Part shown: piece after piece, positions 1 to 9,003 of the stretch
Layout: every line of letters begins with the position of its first letter
Position numbering within the stretch: position 1 is the first letter of the stretch
From: Strigamia acuminata
Lineage: Eukaryota; Arthropoda; Chilopoda; Geophilomorpha; Linotaeniidae
Direction of reading: 5' to 3'
DNA: 64,000 nucleotides
Assembly (NCBI GenBank): GCA_949358305.1
Contig: OX442314.1
Coordinates: 9,293,060-9,357,059, forward strand
Notes under the pieces: model-generated
Told to the model about the DNA's origin: nothing
Databases searched by the model: none
What the model saw: only the letters and a program-made list of their open reading frames with translations
Translations under genes and position numbers: made by a program

Positions 1-268
1 TGGCTTTTTCGGCCAAATTTTGGAGGAGTAATTTCTTACTTCTAAGTCTTTGTTTTTCCTTCATCCTATTCACCTAGCGTGTCACAGCTCTGCCCTAAAC
101 TGCATTGTTCTGACCGGTGATCTGCGAAAGACGCTTTGAAGACCTGAAGACTCCTCAAAAGATTTATCTGATCTACATTCAGATACATCTTTCTCCCGAC
201 TCCCGTTGACGACCATTTGTTGCCGCCAACGTGATTCAAAGCCTGTCCTGCTCCTGAGCTGACGGTTA
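1..268. other. Left flank, no gene recognised
   Basis: I see no convincing exon, RNA gene or repeat here. It is the original flank of the first transposon; TTA at 266-268 is the target duplication of the next element. Confidence 0.4.
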
Positions 269-1120
269 AGCTAGGTTCACACTAGACGCAACAGAAGAAA
301 ACTGACACAACGCAAGCTGCTTGCGTCCAAAAATTCTTAATGTTGACGCCAATTCCTGCTTCAAGTTCAAGTTGAAGTAAGCAACACAATGTAAGAAAAG
401 GTCTTGCGGCCAACCAATCACGATCGACTCCAACTCTCGTCGATTCACGTCTGGTTGGCGAGACTTTGCCACATGCAAACAGGCTGTGAAATCCAGTTAA
501 AATAAAACAAGTGAATGTTCAAGCTATTTCGTTTCCGGTAAATCAATGGGTTCAGGTTCAAAGTTCGGTTTTCAACTTCAAAAAGTTTCCTCGAATACAG
601 TGGTTTTTAGTCGCTCAGCAAGAACGACTCTCTTAGTTAAAAGTAAAACGTGTACTAATTTATTTCCACTTGTAAACAAGGTTAAATACAAAATTGAGAA
701 TGACTTCTCGGAAAAAGATTCAAAAGATACAAAAAAAAAGCGGTTCAAAGACCCAATACAAAAGAAAACATCACCACATCTGGTGAAAATTACACATTCG
801 AGGAAAAACACAACAAATCCTCAATTTTTCTCCTCAAAATTCTCAAAAACAATTATTTCTAAAAATACCAACATCAATTAAACAAACTCAAACATTTATT
901 AAAACCCTAGTTTTCACACAGGCCGCCATTTTCAGATTCTGGGACTAGTTCTAGAACTAGATCTAATTCTTGGTTTCATTGAAACCATCTGATTGGCCAG
1001 ACGCAACATCAATTATTTCAGCTCTGTTCACATGTGCCCTACAGTGTGGACAGACTGTATTGCGTTTGACTAATTTTTCCTTGTGTTGCGTCTATTGTGA
1101 ACACAAGTGTGAACCTAGCT
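269..1120. mobile_element. Non-autonomous DNA transposon, TIR AGCTAGGTTCACAC
   Basis: The left end reads AGCTAGGTTCACAC and the right end is its complement, ending AGCT at 1120. Removing the LTR element inserted in its last four bases rejoins AGCT (14543-14546) to TTA (14547-14549), matching TTA at 266-268. A 3-bp TTA duplication fits the PIF/Harbinger class. Related copies lie at about 41815-42170 and 46167-46734 and share an interior stretch with CACGATCGACTCCAACT. No transposase is encoded; the open frame at 546-881 is a low-complexity Lys/Ser/Thr run with no domain. Confidence 0.75.
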
Positions 1121-2266
1121 TGTAATGAGCCTGAATTACTCCTTAAATTAATAAAGAATAATTCCAAGCTTATTGATGCTTAGACAAGACTTATCATAAA
1201 AAATACTACTAATTCTAACTCAAAATGGTGGGAAAATAAACACAAGTTATTTCTCAAATAAATTCTAAGATGATTTATTCTTAACTTAAACTATGCTTTA
1301 AAGGAAATACAAATAATAGGAATACGTGATAAAATCATACATATTTGACTAAATGATAAAATTAAATAAAAAATGAAAGATGAAATAATACAAAATGGCG
1401 ACGTTCGCGGTGAATTTCACGGCGACGTTACGGCAACGTTACGGCGACGTTGCGGCGACGTTACGGCAACGTTCACAAATCGTTTGCGACGTCCGATCTT
1501 CGTTTTCTACTCCCGGCGTTCGTTCCCGACGACACGGACAAATTTCTGACTAATGATGACTCGTAGCCGGACTCAATTCCGTTCTTGAAGATTTTCTCGA
1601 TGAAACGGACAAATTTCCGTGCAACTTCTCTCTCGCTTCTCATACGAATCTTCGCGACTCGACTCTCGAATCTCGGCGACACGGACTAATTCCGACTCGG
1701 TGATGAATTCGGACTAATTTCCGTTCTTCCGACGTTCTCTCGCAACTCATCCGTTGCGACTCCAACTTGTGGCTAATTCCACACAAATATCCCTTCTCAA
1801 CAATGTCGTTGAGACAAGATGAAATCTCACAATTGTATTCGTACAATTGCAAGAATGAACTCTAGCTGGATCCCTCTCAGCAAGAATGTGGCTTCCCGTG
1901 TCACTAGTTGTGGTGGCACAAGATGAATCTAGCTGGATTCTTCACAGCAAGATTATGAGTTCCATGGTGTTTCCAAATGTCACAAATCTAATGAAGAATT
2001 CTGGTATTTCTGGAGTAGATTTGGTGTGACTTGACTTGGTGAACATGAACATAAAACTGAAGAGTTCTCACTCTTCACAGGATGTATTTCCTGTTTGGAG
2101 GCTTGTGGGCTGGTTACCCTGGCAACCACCCACATTTCCTCCCACTCTGCTTAACTTCCTTGTCTGGGGACAGGAAATATAAAAAACCAAATAAACTAAA
2201 ATAAAATAATATTTTCAGACTTTATTTCTGATACTTCTTCCACTAGTGACCACTAGGGTCACTACA
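1121..2266 (-). repeat. 3' LTR of the non-autonomous element
   Basis: TG...CA repeat, 1,146 bp. In element orientation it starts TGTAGTGACCCTAGTGGTCA, a short palindrome, and has an AT-rich TATA-like stretch opposite 2160-2185. A short GGCGACGTTACG-type subrepeat lies at 1398-1470. Short open frames inside it recur identically in the other LTR and are not evidence for genes. Confidence 0.9.
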
Positions 2267-2280
2267 CCTCCCCCCTTTTT
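2267..2280 (-). promoter_or_regulatory. Polypurine tract of the LTR element
   Basis: The minus strand reads AAAAAGGGGGGAGG directly before the 3' LTR, the expected plus-strand DNA primer position. Near-identical tracts recur at about 4211-4222 and 8348-8365 inside the element. Confidence 0.85.
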
Positions 2281-2302
2281 AGGAAGTTAGTTCCTAACTT
2301 CT

Positions 2303-3688
2303 TTAAATCTCATCATCGATCCTCGAGGTGAAGTCCTTGATGGGGATTTCAGACTCGGAGACCGAAAACTTCAGTAAATCTCTTGTCGGGTCAATCTTTG
2401 CTCTGGATAACCGACTAATTGATTGAGCTGGTTTTTTGTTCTGCATTAGTTTGTCTTGGGATTTCGTTGGATCATTCCTTGTCGTAACCGATTGATTCTG
2501 TCCAGTGATTGCAGATGGTGTCCTGCTCCCAGGACTAAAATCCTGCCAACCGCTTCTTCCGGCAGCTTCCTTCAGTTGACCGGTCCAGTTGGCTCGAACA
2601 GGCAATTGATCTTCAGTTGTGTGTTCTACCAATCCGGAGCAGGCATCTTGCAAAATTTTGCCGGGGTCATCTTGGTCATTCTGGGTTGCAAGATTCATCA
2701 CTTGCGTTGTCACTGCTGATTGCTGTTGCACAGCAGATGCATTTGTGGCTTCAAATTTCAATGGCTTTTGGCGTTCCATTGTTGTGATTTCATTCACTGC
2801 AATTTTCTCAATTCCGAGCCATTGCTTCTGGATTTCTAGTTGACTGTTGGACAAATATTCCTGTTGAATTCCAAACTTGGACAATGAGAAACTTTCAACT
2901 GGCTGTTTTCCTTCAGGTGTGTCCTTAATTGTAATTTTAGTGGGCACTGTAGCTTTGCTGTCTGAATTGCCACAATCAGATTTTTTGGTCGCGTCCAATA
3001 AATTAATTTTGGAAATGTTTTCAGTTGTAATTGAGCCGGAAGCACATTTCGGTAACTCAATTGATTGAGTGCTGTGTTGCTTTAAGTCAATTCTCTGTAA
3101 AGTTTTTTCCAAAATTTTGTTTCCTTTTTCTGTTGATTGTAGACCTTGTTTTTCAATTTGACCAATTGATGTCAATACTTGGCAATCTTGATTTTCTGGT
3201 TGTCTTTTCAATCCTGTACTTGTGTGCTGTACACTGCAAAGCATCTTGCAATCATCTGATAAATCAATTTTGGACCCATTTCCAATTTCAACCACACTGA
3301 CAATATGTTTCTGCCGATCAGTTGATTCGGTGTAGGGTTGGTCTGTGTGACTATGCCTCATTGCATTTTTAACTTCACTGGACTCCCTGAAGTGTTGATC
3401 AACTTGGATTATTTGATTTGGTTGCTCTTCCAATTTTTCTTTGGTGTGTAGAACTTCCTTTGCCAAATCCAGTCGCTGATAACATTCTTTGATCAAAATT
3501 TTTACTTCCTGTAGGTCCTCGGAAGTTATGTTTTCCAGTATGTTCTTCAGAGCCTCGATGAAATATTTGGAGGGCCACTCTGGATTCTGCTGACTACATG
3601 ATTTCGGTGAAGACGTGGAATCTTGTAACATCATATTATGTGTTAGACTTTTGATCACTTTTCGAAATTGTTTTCGAATAATTTTCAT
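2303..3688 (-). CDS. Downstream part of the element's long frame (461 codons after TGA)
   Basis: This frame begins with ATG at 3688-3686, two codons after the TGA (3694-3692) that ends the 1,527-aa frame; the intervening codon is GAA, so both lie in the same phase. It may be the C-terminal part of one ~1,990-aa product made by readthrough, or be translated by re-initiation, or the TGA may be a recent mutation. The protein is rich in Gln, Ser, Thr and Lys, with a helical-looking N-terminal 100 residues (LKNILENIT, EVKILIKECYQRLDL) and an acidic end. I recognise no catalytic domain, membrane segment or signal peptide. The stop lies 36 bp from the 3' LTR. The function is unknown. Confidence 0.6.
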   Translation of the reverse strand: MKIIRKQFRKVIKSLTHNMMLQDSTSSPKSCSQQNPEWPSKYFIEALKNILENITSEDLQEVKILIKECYQRLDLAKEVLHTKEKLEEQPNQIIQVDQHFRESSEVKNAMRHSHTDQPYTESTDRQKHIVSVVEIGNGSKIDLSDDCKMLCSVQHTSTGLKRQPENQDCQVLTSIGQIEKQGLQSTEKGNKILEKTLQRIDLKQHSTQSIELPKCASGSITTENISKINLLDATKKSDCGNSDSKATVPTKITIKDTPEGKQPVESFSLSKFGIQQEYLSNSQLEIQKQWLGIEKIAVNEITTMERQKPLKFEATNASAVQQQSAVTTQVMNLATQNDQDDPGKILQDACSGLVEHTTEDQLPVRANWTGQLKEAAGRSGWQDFSPGSRTPSAITGQNQSVTTRNDPTKSQDKLMQNKKPAQSISRLSRAKIDPTRDLLKFSVSESEIPIKDFTSRIDDEI

Positions 3689-3691
3689 TTC

Positions 3692-6600
3692 TCAAACCAG
3701 ACATTTATTTTCTGATTTCCTGGAATTTTCTTTTCGTTGGACTTGAACTGAATACTTCGACTCTTCAGTTGGCAAAATATTTCGTTGATGTTGAAATGAC
3801 TTATCCGCCATGCTGGTTACATCAAGCAGTGACAAATCTGTTGCATTAGTCTGACTCCCTTGTGATCGCATGTCCACATTTTTCAACTTGACGGATGACG
3901 TAATGTTGTCGACAGTGCTCTGACTTTGTAAAATTGACGAAGTTTCCGTAGAATTCAAATCATTTGATGCTAGTGTCGGCTGGACAATGTACTGTGGCGG
4001 AGATTCTGCTGCATCTTGAGTGGGTTTTTCTTCATCAGGTATGGATAACGCTGGTGATGAAAAGTTGACTGAAGTTTGCTGTTTCACATGATGAGTCTTT
4101 ACTTGATCTACCAATGATTTCAGGTTGACAAATGACGAATCCGTTTGGCAGTTTAAGTCTTGCTTCTTTAATGACAAAATTTCATTTTCTTTTTCTTTTT
4201 CCACCACTCTTCCCCCCTTTTTTGAAAATGGTTGAATTTGTTCATCAGTTTCAAAATCTACACTTTTTGGAAAAAGCAATGGATTTTCTTCTAGGTTTTC
4301 AAAAATCAAATTTTCTGTGTCTGATTCGATAATTTTGTCCACAATCTGTGCGTCATCTTGGTTTTTTGTGTCCTTAAAATTTTCCGCATCATCAAGAGGT
4401 TGCACACATTTCTCAGCTTGCTCTTTGTCCAATTCTGACGCACTTTGCATAATTTCAGCACTTTCAACAACCGGTGTGTCTTCTGCACGTTGTGAGTCGT
4501 CTGCACTTTGCACACTTTTTCCATCTTGTTGTCTACCATCTATTTTCGTTCTTTGACCACTCAAATTTTCGAAAGCAATTGTTCTTTCGTTTGGCCAGTC
4601 TTCTCTGCATGTGTCAACTTGTGTTTGGCCAAGTTCTTTGCTTGCTGTGGACATTCTGATGTCATTTGGTTCTAGAATGGTGTCGCCTGTTGCAGGTTGG
4701 TCATGACCCAATTGAACTTGATTGTCTGACTCATGTTGGAGGTTCTGCTGGTCCATGACATCAAATAACATTTTCTTTTGCGTAGGTGACGTTACTGTTC
4801 GTTTATTCTCTCTACGATCTTCTGTATCGTCATTTCCTCGCTTTTCTGAATTTCTCGCTGAATCTTTAGTGGTCTGTTCAACTTCCGGCTGATGCATGAC
4901 ACTTGCTGTATTCCTAACTGGTGGACACTGCGACTGTGCCATGTACCGCAGCTCTTGTAAATCTTGCTTTGCCTTCTTCGCGTCTTTCTGAGCTGGTGGA
5001 GATGCTTTACGACAATTTTCGTTTTCAACATTCAATGATGACTCTATTGTCTTCCCTTCTACGACGAGTGCTTGGTGAAGGCTGTCAGTCTTTTCCATTT
5101 TTCCAGAAGGGGTCTCTTTTGCAACATCAATCGAAAATGTTTTCGTTTCTGGAATTGGGCTTTTCTTCATTTCAGACATTGTTTCTGTTCCTTGACCAGA
5201 TGTAGATAACATTTTTAATGCCTTCTTGACTGCATCCATTGCTACTGGTGATGACAATCTTTTGGTAACTTCAGAAATTCCCAAGTCCACTGGTGAGCTA
5301 TGTCTTTTCCTCCTCCTTGAGGTTACCTCAGCACTGGTCCCATAGCTTAAAGTTTTCTGGTCATCTCTGGCTTGACGTTTCGTCTCTGCAGGACTGTCTC
5401 CAGTTTCGGTCTGTAAACGGCGACGTACTTCTTGCAACTTAAGTCGGGTTGGCGAAGGTACTGTTGATAATGCCGGGCTGTCAACTGATATTTTGGATGA
5501 AGCCGTCTTATCCGCCTTTATCAAACAATCTCTTTCTTCTCGACGTAGTTGACTTAACAATTCTTGTTCCTCTAGCTTGTCTAGACTCATCCGTCGTTCG
5601 CGGTCGTAATCTGCAGTTAACGATGCAACAAATTCTTTAGTAGAGACTGGTCTGCCAATTTGATAGCGATGTCGTCTGTCTTCAAGACTATCGTCTGCTT
5701 CTTGTATTATATTCTGCATGCGTTGCCTTACTCTTTGCAATTTAAGTTGTGTTGGCGAGCATTCCATTGTTGCTGTCATGCTATCACTTGGTTCTATAGA
5801 TAGGGTTGTCATAAACTCTCTTAACCAGCGACTTCTTTCTTTTGCTATTGAAATTAATTCAATGTTCGATGTTAGATCGATTTCACGGCGCGGAGTGGAC
5901 CTCTTGCTTCCCGACAATTTTGTGAGATCAATTTCGCTTCGTGGAATGGATTTTGTACTTTCAGATAATGAACATAGTGGAGATGTGGTGTGCGATACGT
6001 GGTGTTGTTGTGACTGCACTTTGTTAGCTTCTAATTTATTTTGTTCTTCGCTTATTTGAGACTCCATTCTTATTTGCGCGAGTTTATTGTCCAATTTCGT
6101 TTCACGTTCCTTGCGCTTTTCCACACGTAATTGTTCCCACAGTTGTTGCTCTTCTAATCGGATCTGTTTTATCCGCTGCACTCGATCATTCGCCGCGGCT
6201 ATCGATGCAGCATATTCCTCGCGGGAGTTTGGTTCACTTATGTGGCAATAACATCTTCTGTCACGCCCTTCCTGTATGAAGTCTAGCATCCGGTTGTGTA
6301 CTTCTTTTAACTTGAGATGTGTTGGCGAAATTATTCCTTCTAACTGTGTCAAGTCAATCCTGTAACTGGGTGAGGATCTCGTACGATTTAGCAATGAACA
6401 CTTTTGACATGTGGCACGTGGTACGTATTGTTTTGGTGACTGCCCTGTTTGCATTGTTAAATCCACTGATTCCTGGGATCTCGATGAAGATTTTGCTAGA
6501 TGATCATCCGTTTGTTTCAAGACAAATTCTTGCTCTTTTATTGTGTTTTCTGGCGAACCAAGTTTATTTCCGGGAGGTGAAACTTTTTCCTCCAAGTGAA

Positions 6601-8275
6601 AGTCGAATTTTTCTTGTCGGCTTTCTTGCGGTTTTGGAGTGCTAGATTTATTCTGCCTCAAATGTCCAAAATCCAAATATTTTTGGTTGACCTCATTGTC
6701 ACAAGCACGTGGCGGTGGTGAACTCGCACGTCTCTGTCGCTCATTTTGATATGAATCATCCTGCCGTTGATCCGACTCTCCTCGCGAGCACAACTCGTAT
6801 CCGTGATGCGACTCATTGCTATGGCGTAACTCATCTCTTTGTGGGCGTTCTCGATCGTTAGAACGGCATCCCTCTTGCCTCTGAGATTCAAATTGATGGT
6901 GAGAATCGTCTTGCTGATGAAAATTGTCTCGTTGATGAGGACTTTCCCGTTGATACGACTCATTTCGATTAGAGTAACCATACGCGTTTTGTTGACGTGT
7001 TTCTTTTTTGAAACATGATTCACTTTTCTGGCGGGTTTCGTCCTGACAACGCGACTCATTTCGCTGATTTGAGTCCTCGTATGGACGTGAGTTGTTCTTA
7101 AAACGTAATTCACTTCTGTGACGCGACTCATTTCGCGGATCCGAGTTCTCATACGGATTCCCATGTCCAGTCACATGATGATCATCGTGGTGACTTGATT
7201 TGCCACAATAACGTGACTCGTTTCGCGAATGTGAGCCCTCTTGTTGACGCTCTTTGTCACGGTAGTGCGACTCATTTCGCAAATTTGAGTTTTCGCGTTG
7301 ACTTTCTTTGTCACGGTAGTGCGACTCATTTCGCGACTGGAAGTCCTCGTATTGGCAGAAATCGTCTTTGTACGAATGTTCTCGTGACGTAGAAGGACCA
7401 TGTTCTTCTTTTCTGTGATTATCGTGTCGTCTTTCGTTGTCACGTTTACTTCTTGAAGAATCATAATCCATTTTTTCTTGACGTTGCTCATCTCTGTCAT
7501 ATCTTGAATGACTCGGTGCACTTCGACTTAAGTGTTTGGAATCCGAATATTTTCGGTCTGATTCTTCACGATATGCGTATCCAGGTAAAGGACTTGCGCG
7601 TTGGTTCTGCCAGTCCTGTTGACTTAAATTGTCTTCATGGTGTGAAGCATCTCTACGACGTGGATCATCAGCGTATGCACTTCCTTGTCCTGTTGAACGA
7701 TGTTCGTTCCTCGGACTGCTGTACGAATAGTGATATTTCGTTATCAGGGTCGTATTAATGTCTACTACATTTCTGTGATGTAACTCATTCTTGTCTGAAT
7801 TTCCATATCGAGCAGAACTGTAGTCGTTTCTCCTTTCTGAATTATCTTTGTTCCGACAATCACGTCCCGACTCATTTCGGTTATCATGACGAATGTCGTA
7901 TTTCGGTACTTCCTGATCTTGTTGATCGTATCTTCCTCCATAGTTCTGTGGTGAAGAATAATGATGCATTTCATTTTGATCTCTTGATTGCCATGTCTTA
8001 TGGATTGTTGATGTGCCACTCCTAATCTGGCTGGCTTGTAGTTGGTGGTCAGCCGTCTTGATTGTGTAATCTTGGAAAAATTTTTCTTGATCCCGTTGAA
8101 CAATCTTAGAATGTTTTCTGTCATCTGTGTTCTTAATGGCAATCGGAGACGACATATCTTCTGAGTGGCGTAACAATCCCAAATGTGGTGGCAGACTATA
8201 TCTTTTCAATCTCAATGATGATTGTTGAACTTCCATCGATGGTCCTTGTAGTTGTTTCTTATGATGATCAGACAT
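3692..8275 (-). CDS. 1,527-aa charged repeat-containing protein of the LTR element, unknown function
   Basis: The single intact frame starts 249 bp inside the 5' LTR. Residues 1-600 are rich in Arg, Ser, His, Glu, Asp and Gln, with many RNESHYRD-like repeats (about residues 270-490). A CQKC pair (~621) and a CYCH cluster (~675) could bind metal. A ~78-residue unit beginning SPTxLKL and containing RRxxY, a [FY][VA]AS segment and LEEQxL occurs at about 648-725 and 837-914, with a shortened third copy near 940-975. The motif IDLT occurs three times (~636, ~780, ~795). The rest is low-complexity Lys/Glu/Gln/Ser. It lacks retroviral enzyme motifs. It could be a highly diverged Gag, a captured host gene, or a novel nucleic-acid-binding protein; I do not recognise it. 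Confidence 0.7.
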   Translation of the reverse strand: MSDHHKKQLQGPSMEVQQSSLRLKRYSLPPHLGLLRHSEDMSSPIAIKNTDDRKHSKIVQRDQEKFFQDYTIKTADHQLQASQIRSGTSTIHKTWQSRDQNEMHHYSSPQNYGGRYDQQDQEVPKYDIRHDNRNESGRDCRNKDNSERRNDYSSARYGNSDKNELHHRNVVDINTTLITKYHYSYSSPRNEHRSTGQGSAYADDPRRRDASHHEDNLSQQDWQNQRASPLPGYAYREESDRKYSDSKHLSRSAPSHSRYDRDEQRQEKMDYDSSRSKRDNERRHDNHRKEEHGPSTSREHSYKDDFCQYEDFQSRNESHYRDKESQRENSNLRNESHYRDKERQQEGSHSRNESRYCGKSSHHDDHHVTGHGNPYENSDPRNESRHRSELRFKNNSRPYEDSNQRNESRCQDETRQKSESCFKKETRQQNAYGYSNRNESYQRESPHQRDNFHQQDDSHHQFESQRQEGCRSNDRERPQRDELRHSNESHHGYELCSRGESDQRQDDSYQNERQRRASSPPPRACDNEVNQKYLDFGHLRQNKSSTPKPQESRQEKFDFHLEEKVSPPGNKLGSPENTIKEQEFVLKQTDDHLAKSSSRSQESVDLTMQTGQSPKQYVPRATCQKCSLLNRTRSSPSYRIDLTQLEGIISPTHLKLKEVHNRMLDFIQEGRDRRCYCHISEPNSREEYAASIAAANDRVQRIKQIRLEEQQLWEQLRVEKRKERETKLDNKLAQIRMESQISEEQNKLEANKVQSQQHHVSHTTSPLCSLSESTKSIPRSEIDLTKLSGSKRSTPRREIDLTSNIELISIAKERSRWLREFMTTLSIEPSDSMTATMECSPTQLKLQRVRQRMQNIIQEADDSLEDRRHRYQIGRPVSTKEFVASLTADYDRERRMSLDKLEEQELLSQLRREERDCLIKADKTASSKISVDSPALSTVPSPTRLKLQEVRRRLQTETGDSPAETKRQARDDQKTLSYGTSAEVTSRRRKRHSSPVDLGISEVTKRLSSPVAMDAVKKALKMLSTSGQGTETMSEMKKSPIPETKTFSIDVAKETPSGKMEKTDSLHQALVVEGKTIESSLNVENENCRKASPPAQKDAKKAKQDLQELRYMAQSQCPPVRNTASVMHQPEVEQTTKDSARNSEKRGNDDTEDRRENKRTVTSPTQKKMLFDVMDQQNLQHESDNQVQLGHDQPATGDTILEPNDIRMSTASKELGQTQVDTCREDWPNERTIAFENLSGQRTKIDGRQQDGKSVQSADDSQRAEDTPVVESAEIMQSASELDKEQAEKCVQPLDDAENFKDTKNQDDAQIVDKIIESDTENLIFENLEENPLLFPKSVDFETDEQIQPFSKKGGRVVEKEKENEILSLKKQDLNCQTDSSFVNLKSLVDQVKTHHVKQQTSVNFSSPALSIPDEEKPTQDAAESPPQYIVQPTLASNDLNSTETSSILQSQSTVDNITSSVKLKNVDMRSQGSQTNATDLSLLDVTSMADKSFQHQRNILPTEESKYSVQVQRKENSRKSENKCLV

Positions 8276-8498
8276 GATGTTAATATTAGATAGGATAGTG
8301 AAGAAAGAAACAGCTTAAGTTAGAGAAATTACTTCTAAACTCTGTTATCCTTTCCCCCCTTTTTTGTTTTCAAACAAAAACAAAAATTCCACACCTATTT
8401 TTACTACAACTCCAAATAAGAAGTTCCTCAATCCAACTAACTCTCACAAAATAATTTTCAAAACAAATTAGGTCCCTCAACTAAATAAAAGTTGTTAA

Positions 8499-8522
8499 GG
8501 TTCAAATTTTAACGGGCCCCCA
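8499..8522 (-). promoter_or_regulatory. Primer-binding site, tRNA-Pro-like
   Basis: Two bases inside the 5' LTR the minus strand reads TGGGGGCCCGTT, then ATTTGAACC. From memory, the complement of the metazoan tRNA-Pro 3' end starts TGGGGGCTCGTCCGGGAT and continues TTGAACC, so the acceptor end and T-loop match while the T-stem part diverges. Assignment to Pro is inference. Confidence 0.6.
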
Positions 8523-8524
8523 GG

Positions 8525-8540
8525 TGTAATGAGCCTGAAT
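8525..8540 (-). repeat. 5' LTR, 16-bp fragment left of the ISL2EU insertion
   Basis: TGTAATGAGCCTGAAT matches the outer end of the 3' LTR exactly. The LTR resumes at 13411-13413 after the inserted transposon, with AT (8539-8540, 13411-13412) as the duplicated target. Confidence 0.9.
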
Positions 8541-8636
8541 ACACGGTTTTCACTTAACACACTGCGCATGCGCAGATTCGCTAGCGCCATCTGGTGAGGA
8601 ATTTTGTAAGCACAGTATTAGGATAACCCTGAGCAC

Positions 8637-8954
8637 ATGGCTATCAATACTGCATTCGTAATTTTAAAGGATAAAAATTCCAAGTGGACACTCAATTTAC
8701 TTGGGTGTCCAAAAATTAATAGGGAAGACATCCAGCTTCATATGGCCTGTAAATCAAGAAAAAGGTTCAAGTATTTATTTGATGGGTATATAAATAGTAT
8801 AAGAATTGTTGACCATCCACTGGAGTCAATTCAAGCTGCAATCAAAGCCAAGGTCAAGCCATCCCAAAAACCTGGATGGTATAATGTTTGTGTTGCATTG
8901 AATAATAATTCAATCACAAATGGATATTGTGAGTGTCCAGCAGGGTAAGTGTAT

Positions 8955-9003
<49 letters not shown>

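Noticed and set aside
546-881. 111-aa frame at 546-881 as a gene
   Set aside because: It lies inside a non-autonomous element, is low complexity, and overlaps an equally open frame on the other strand.
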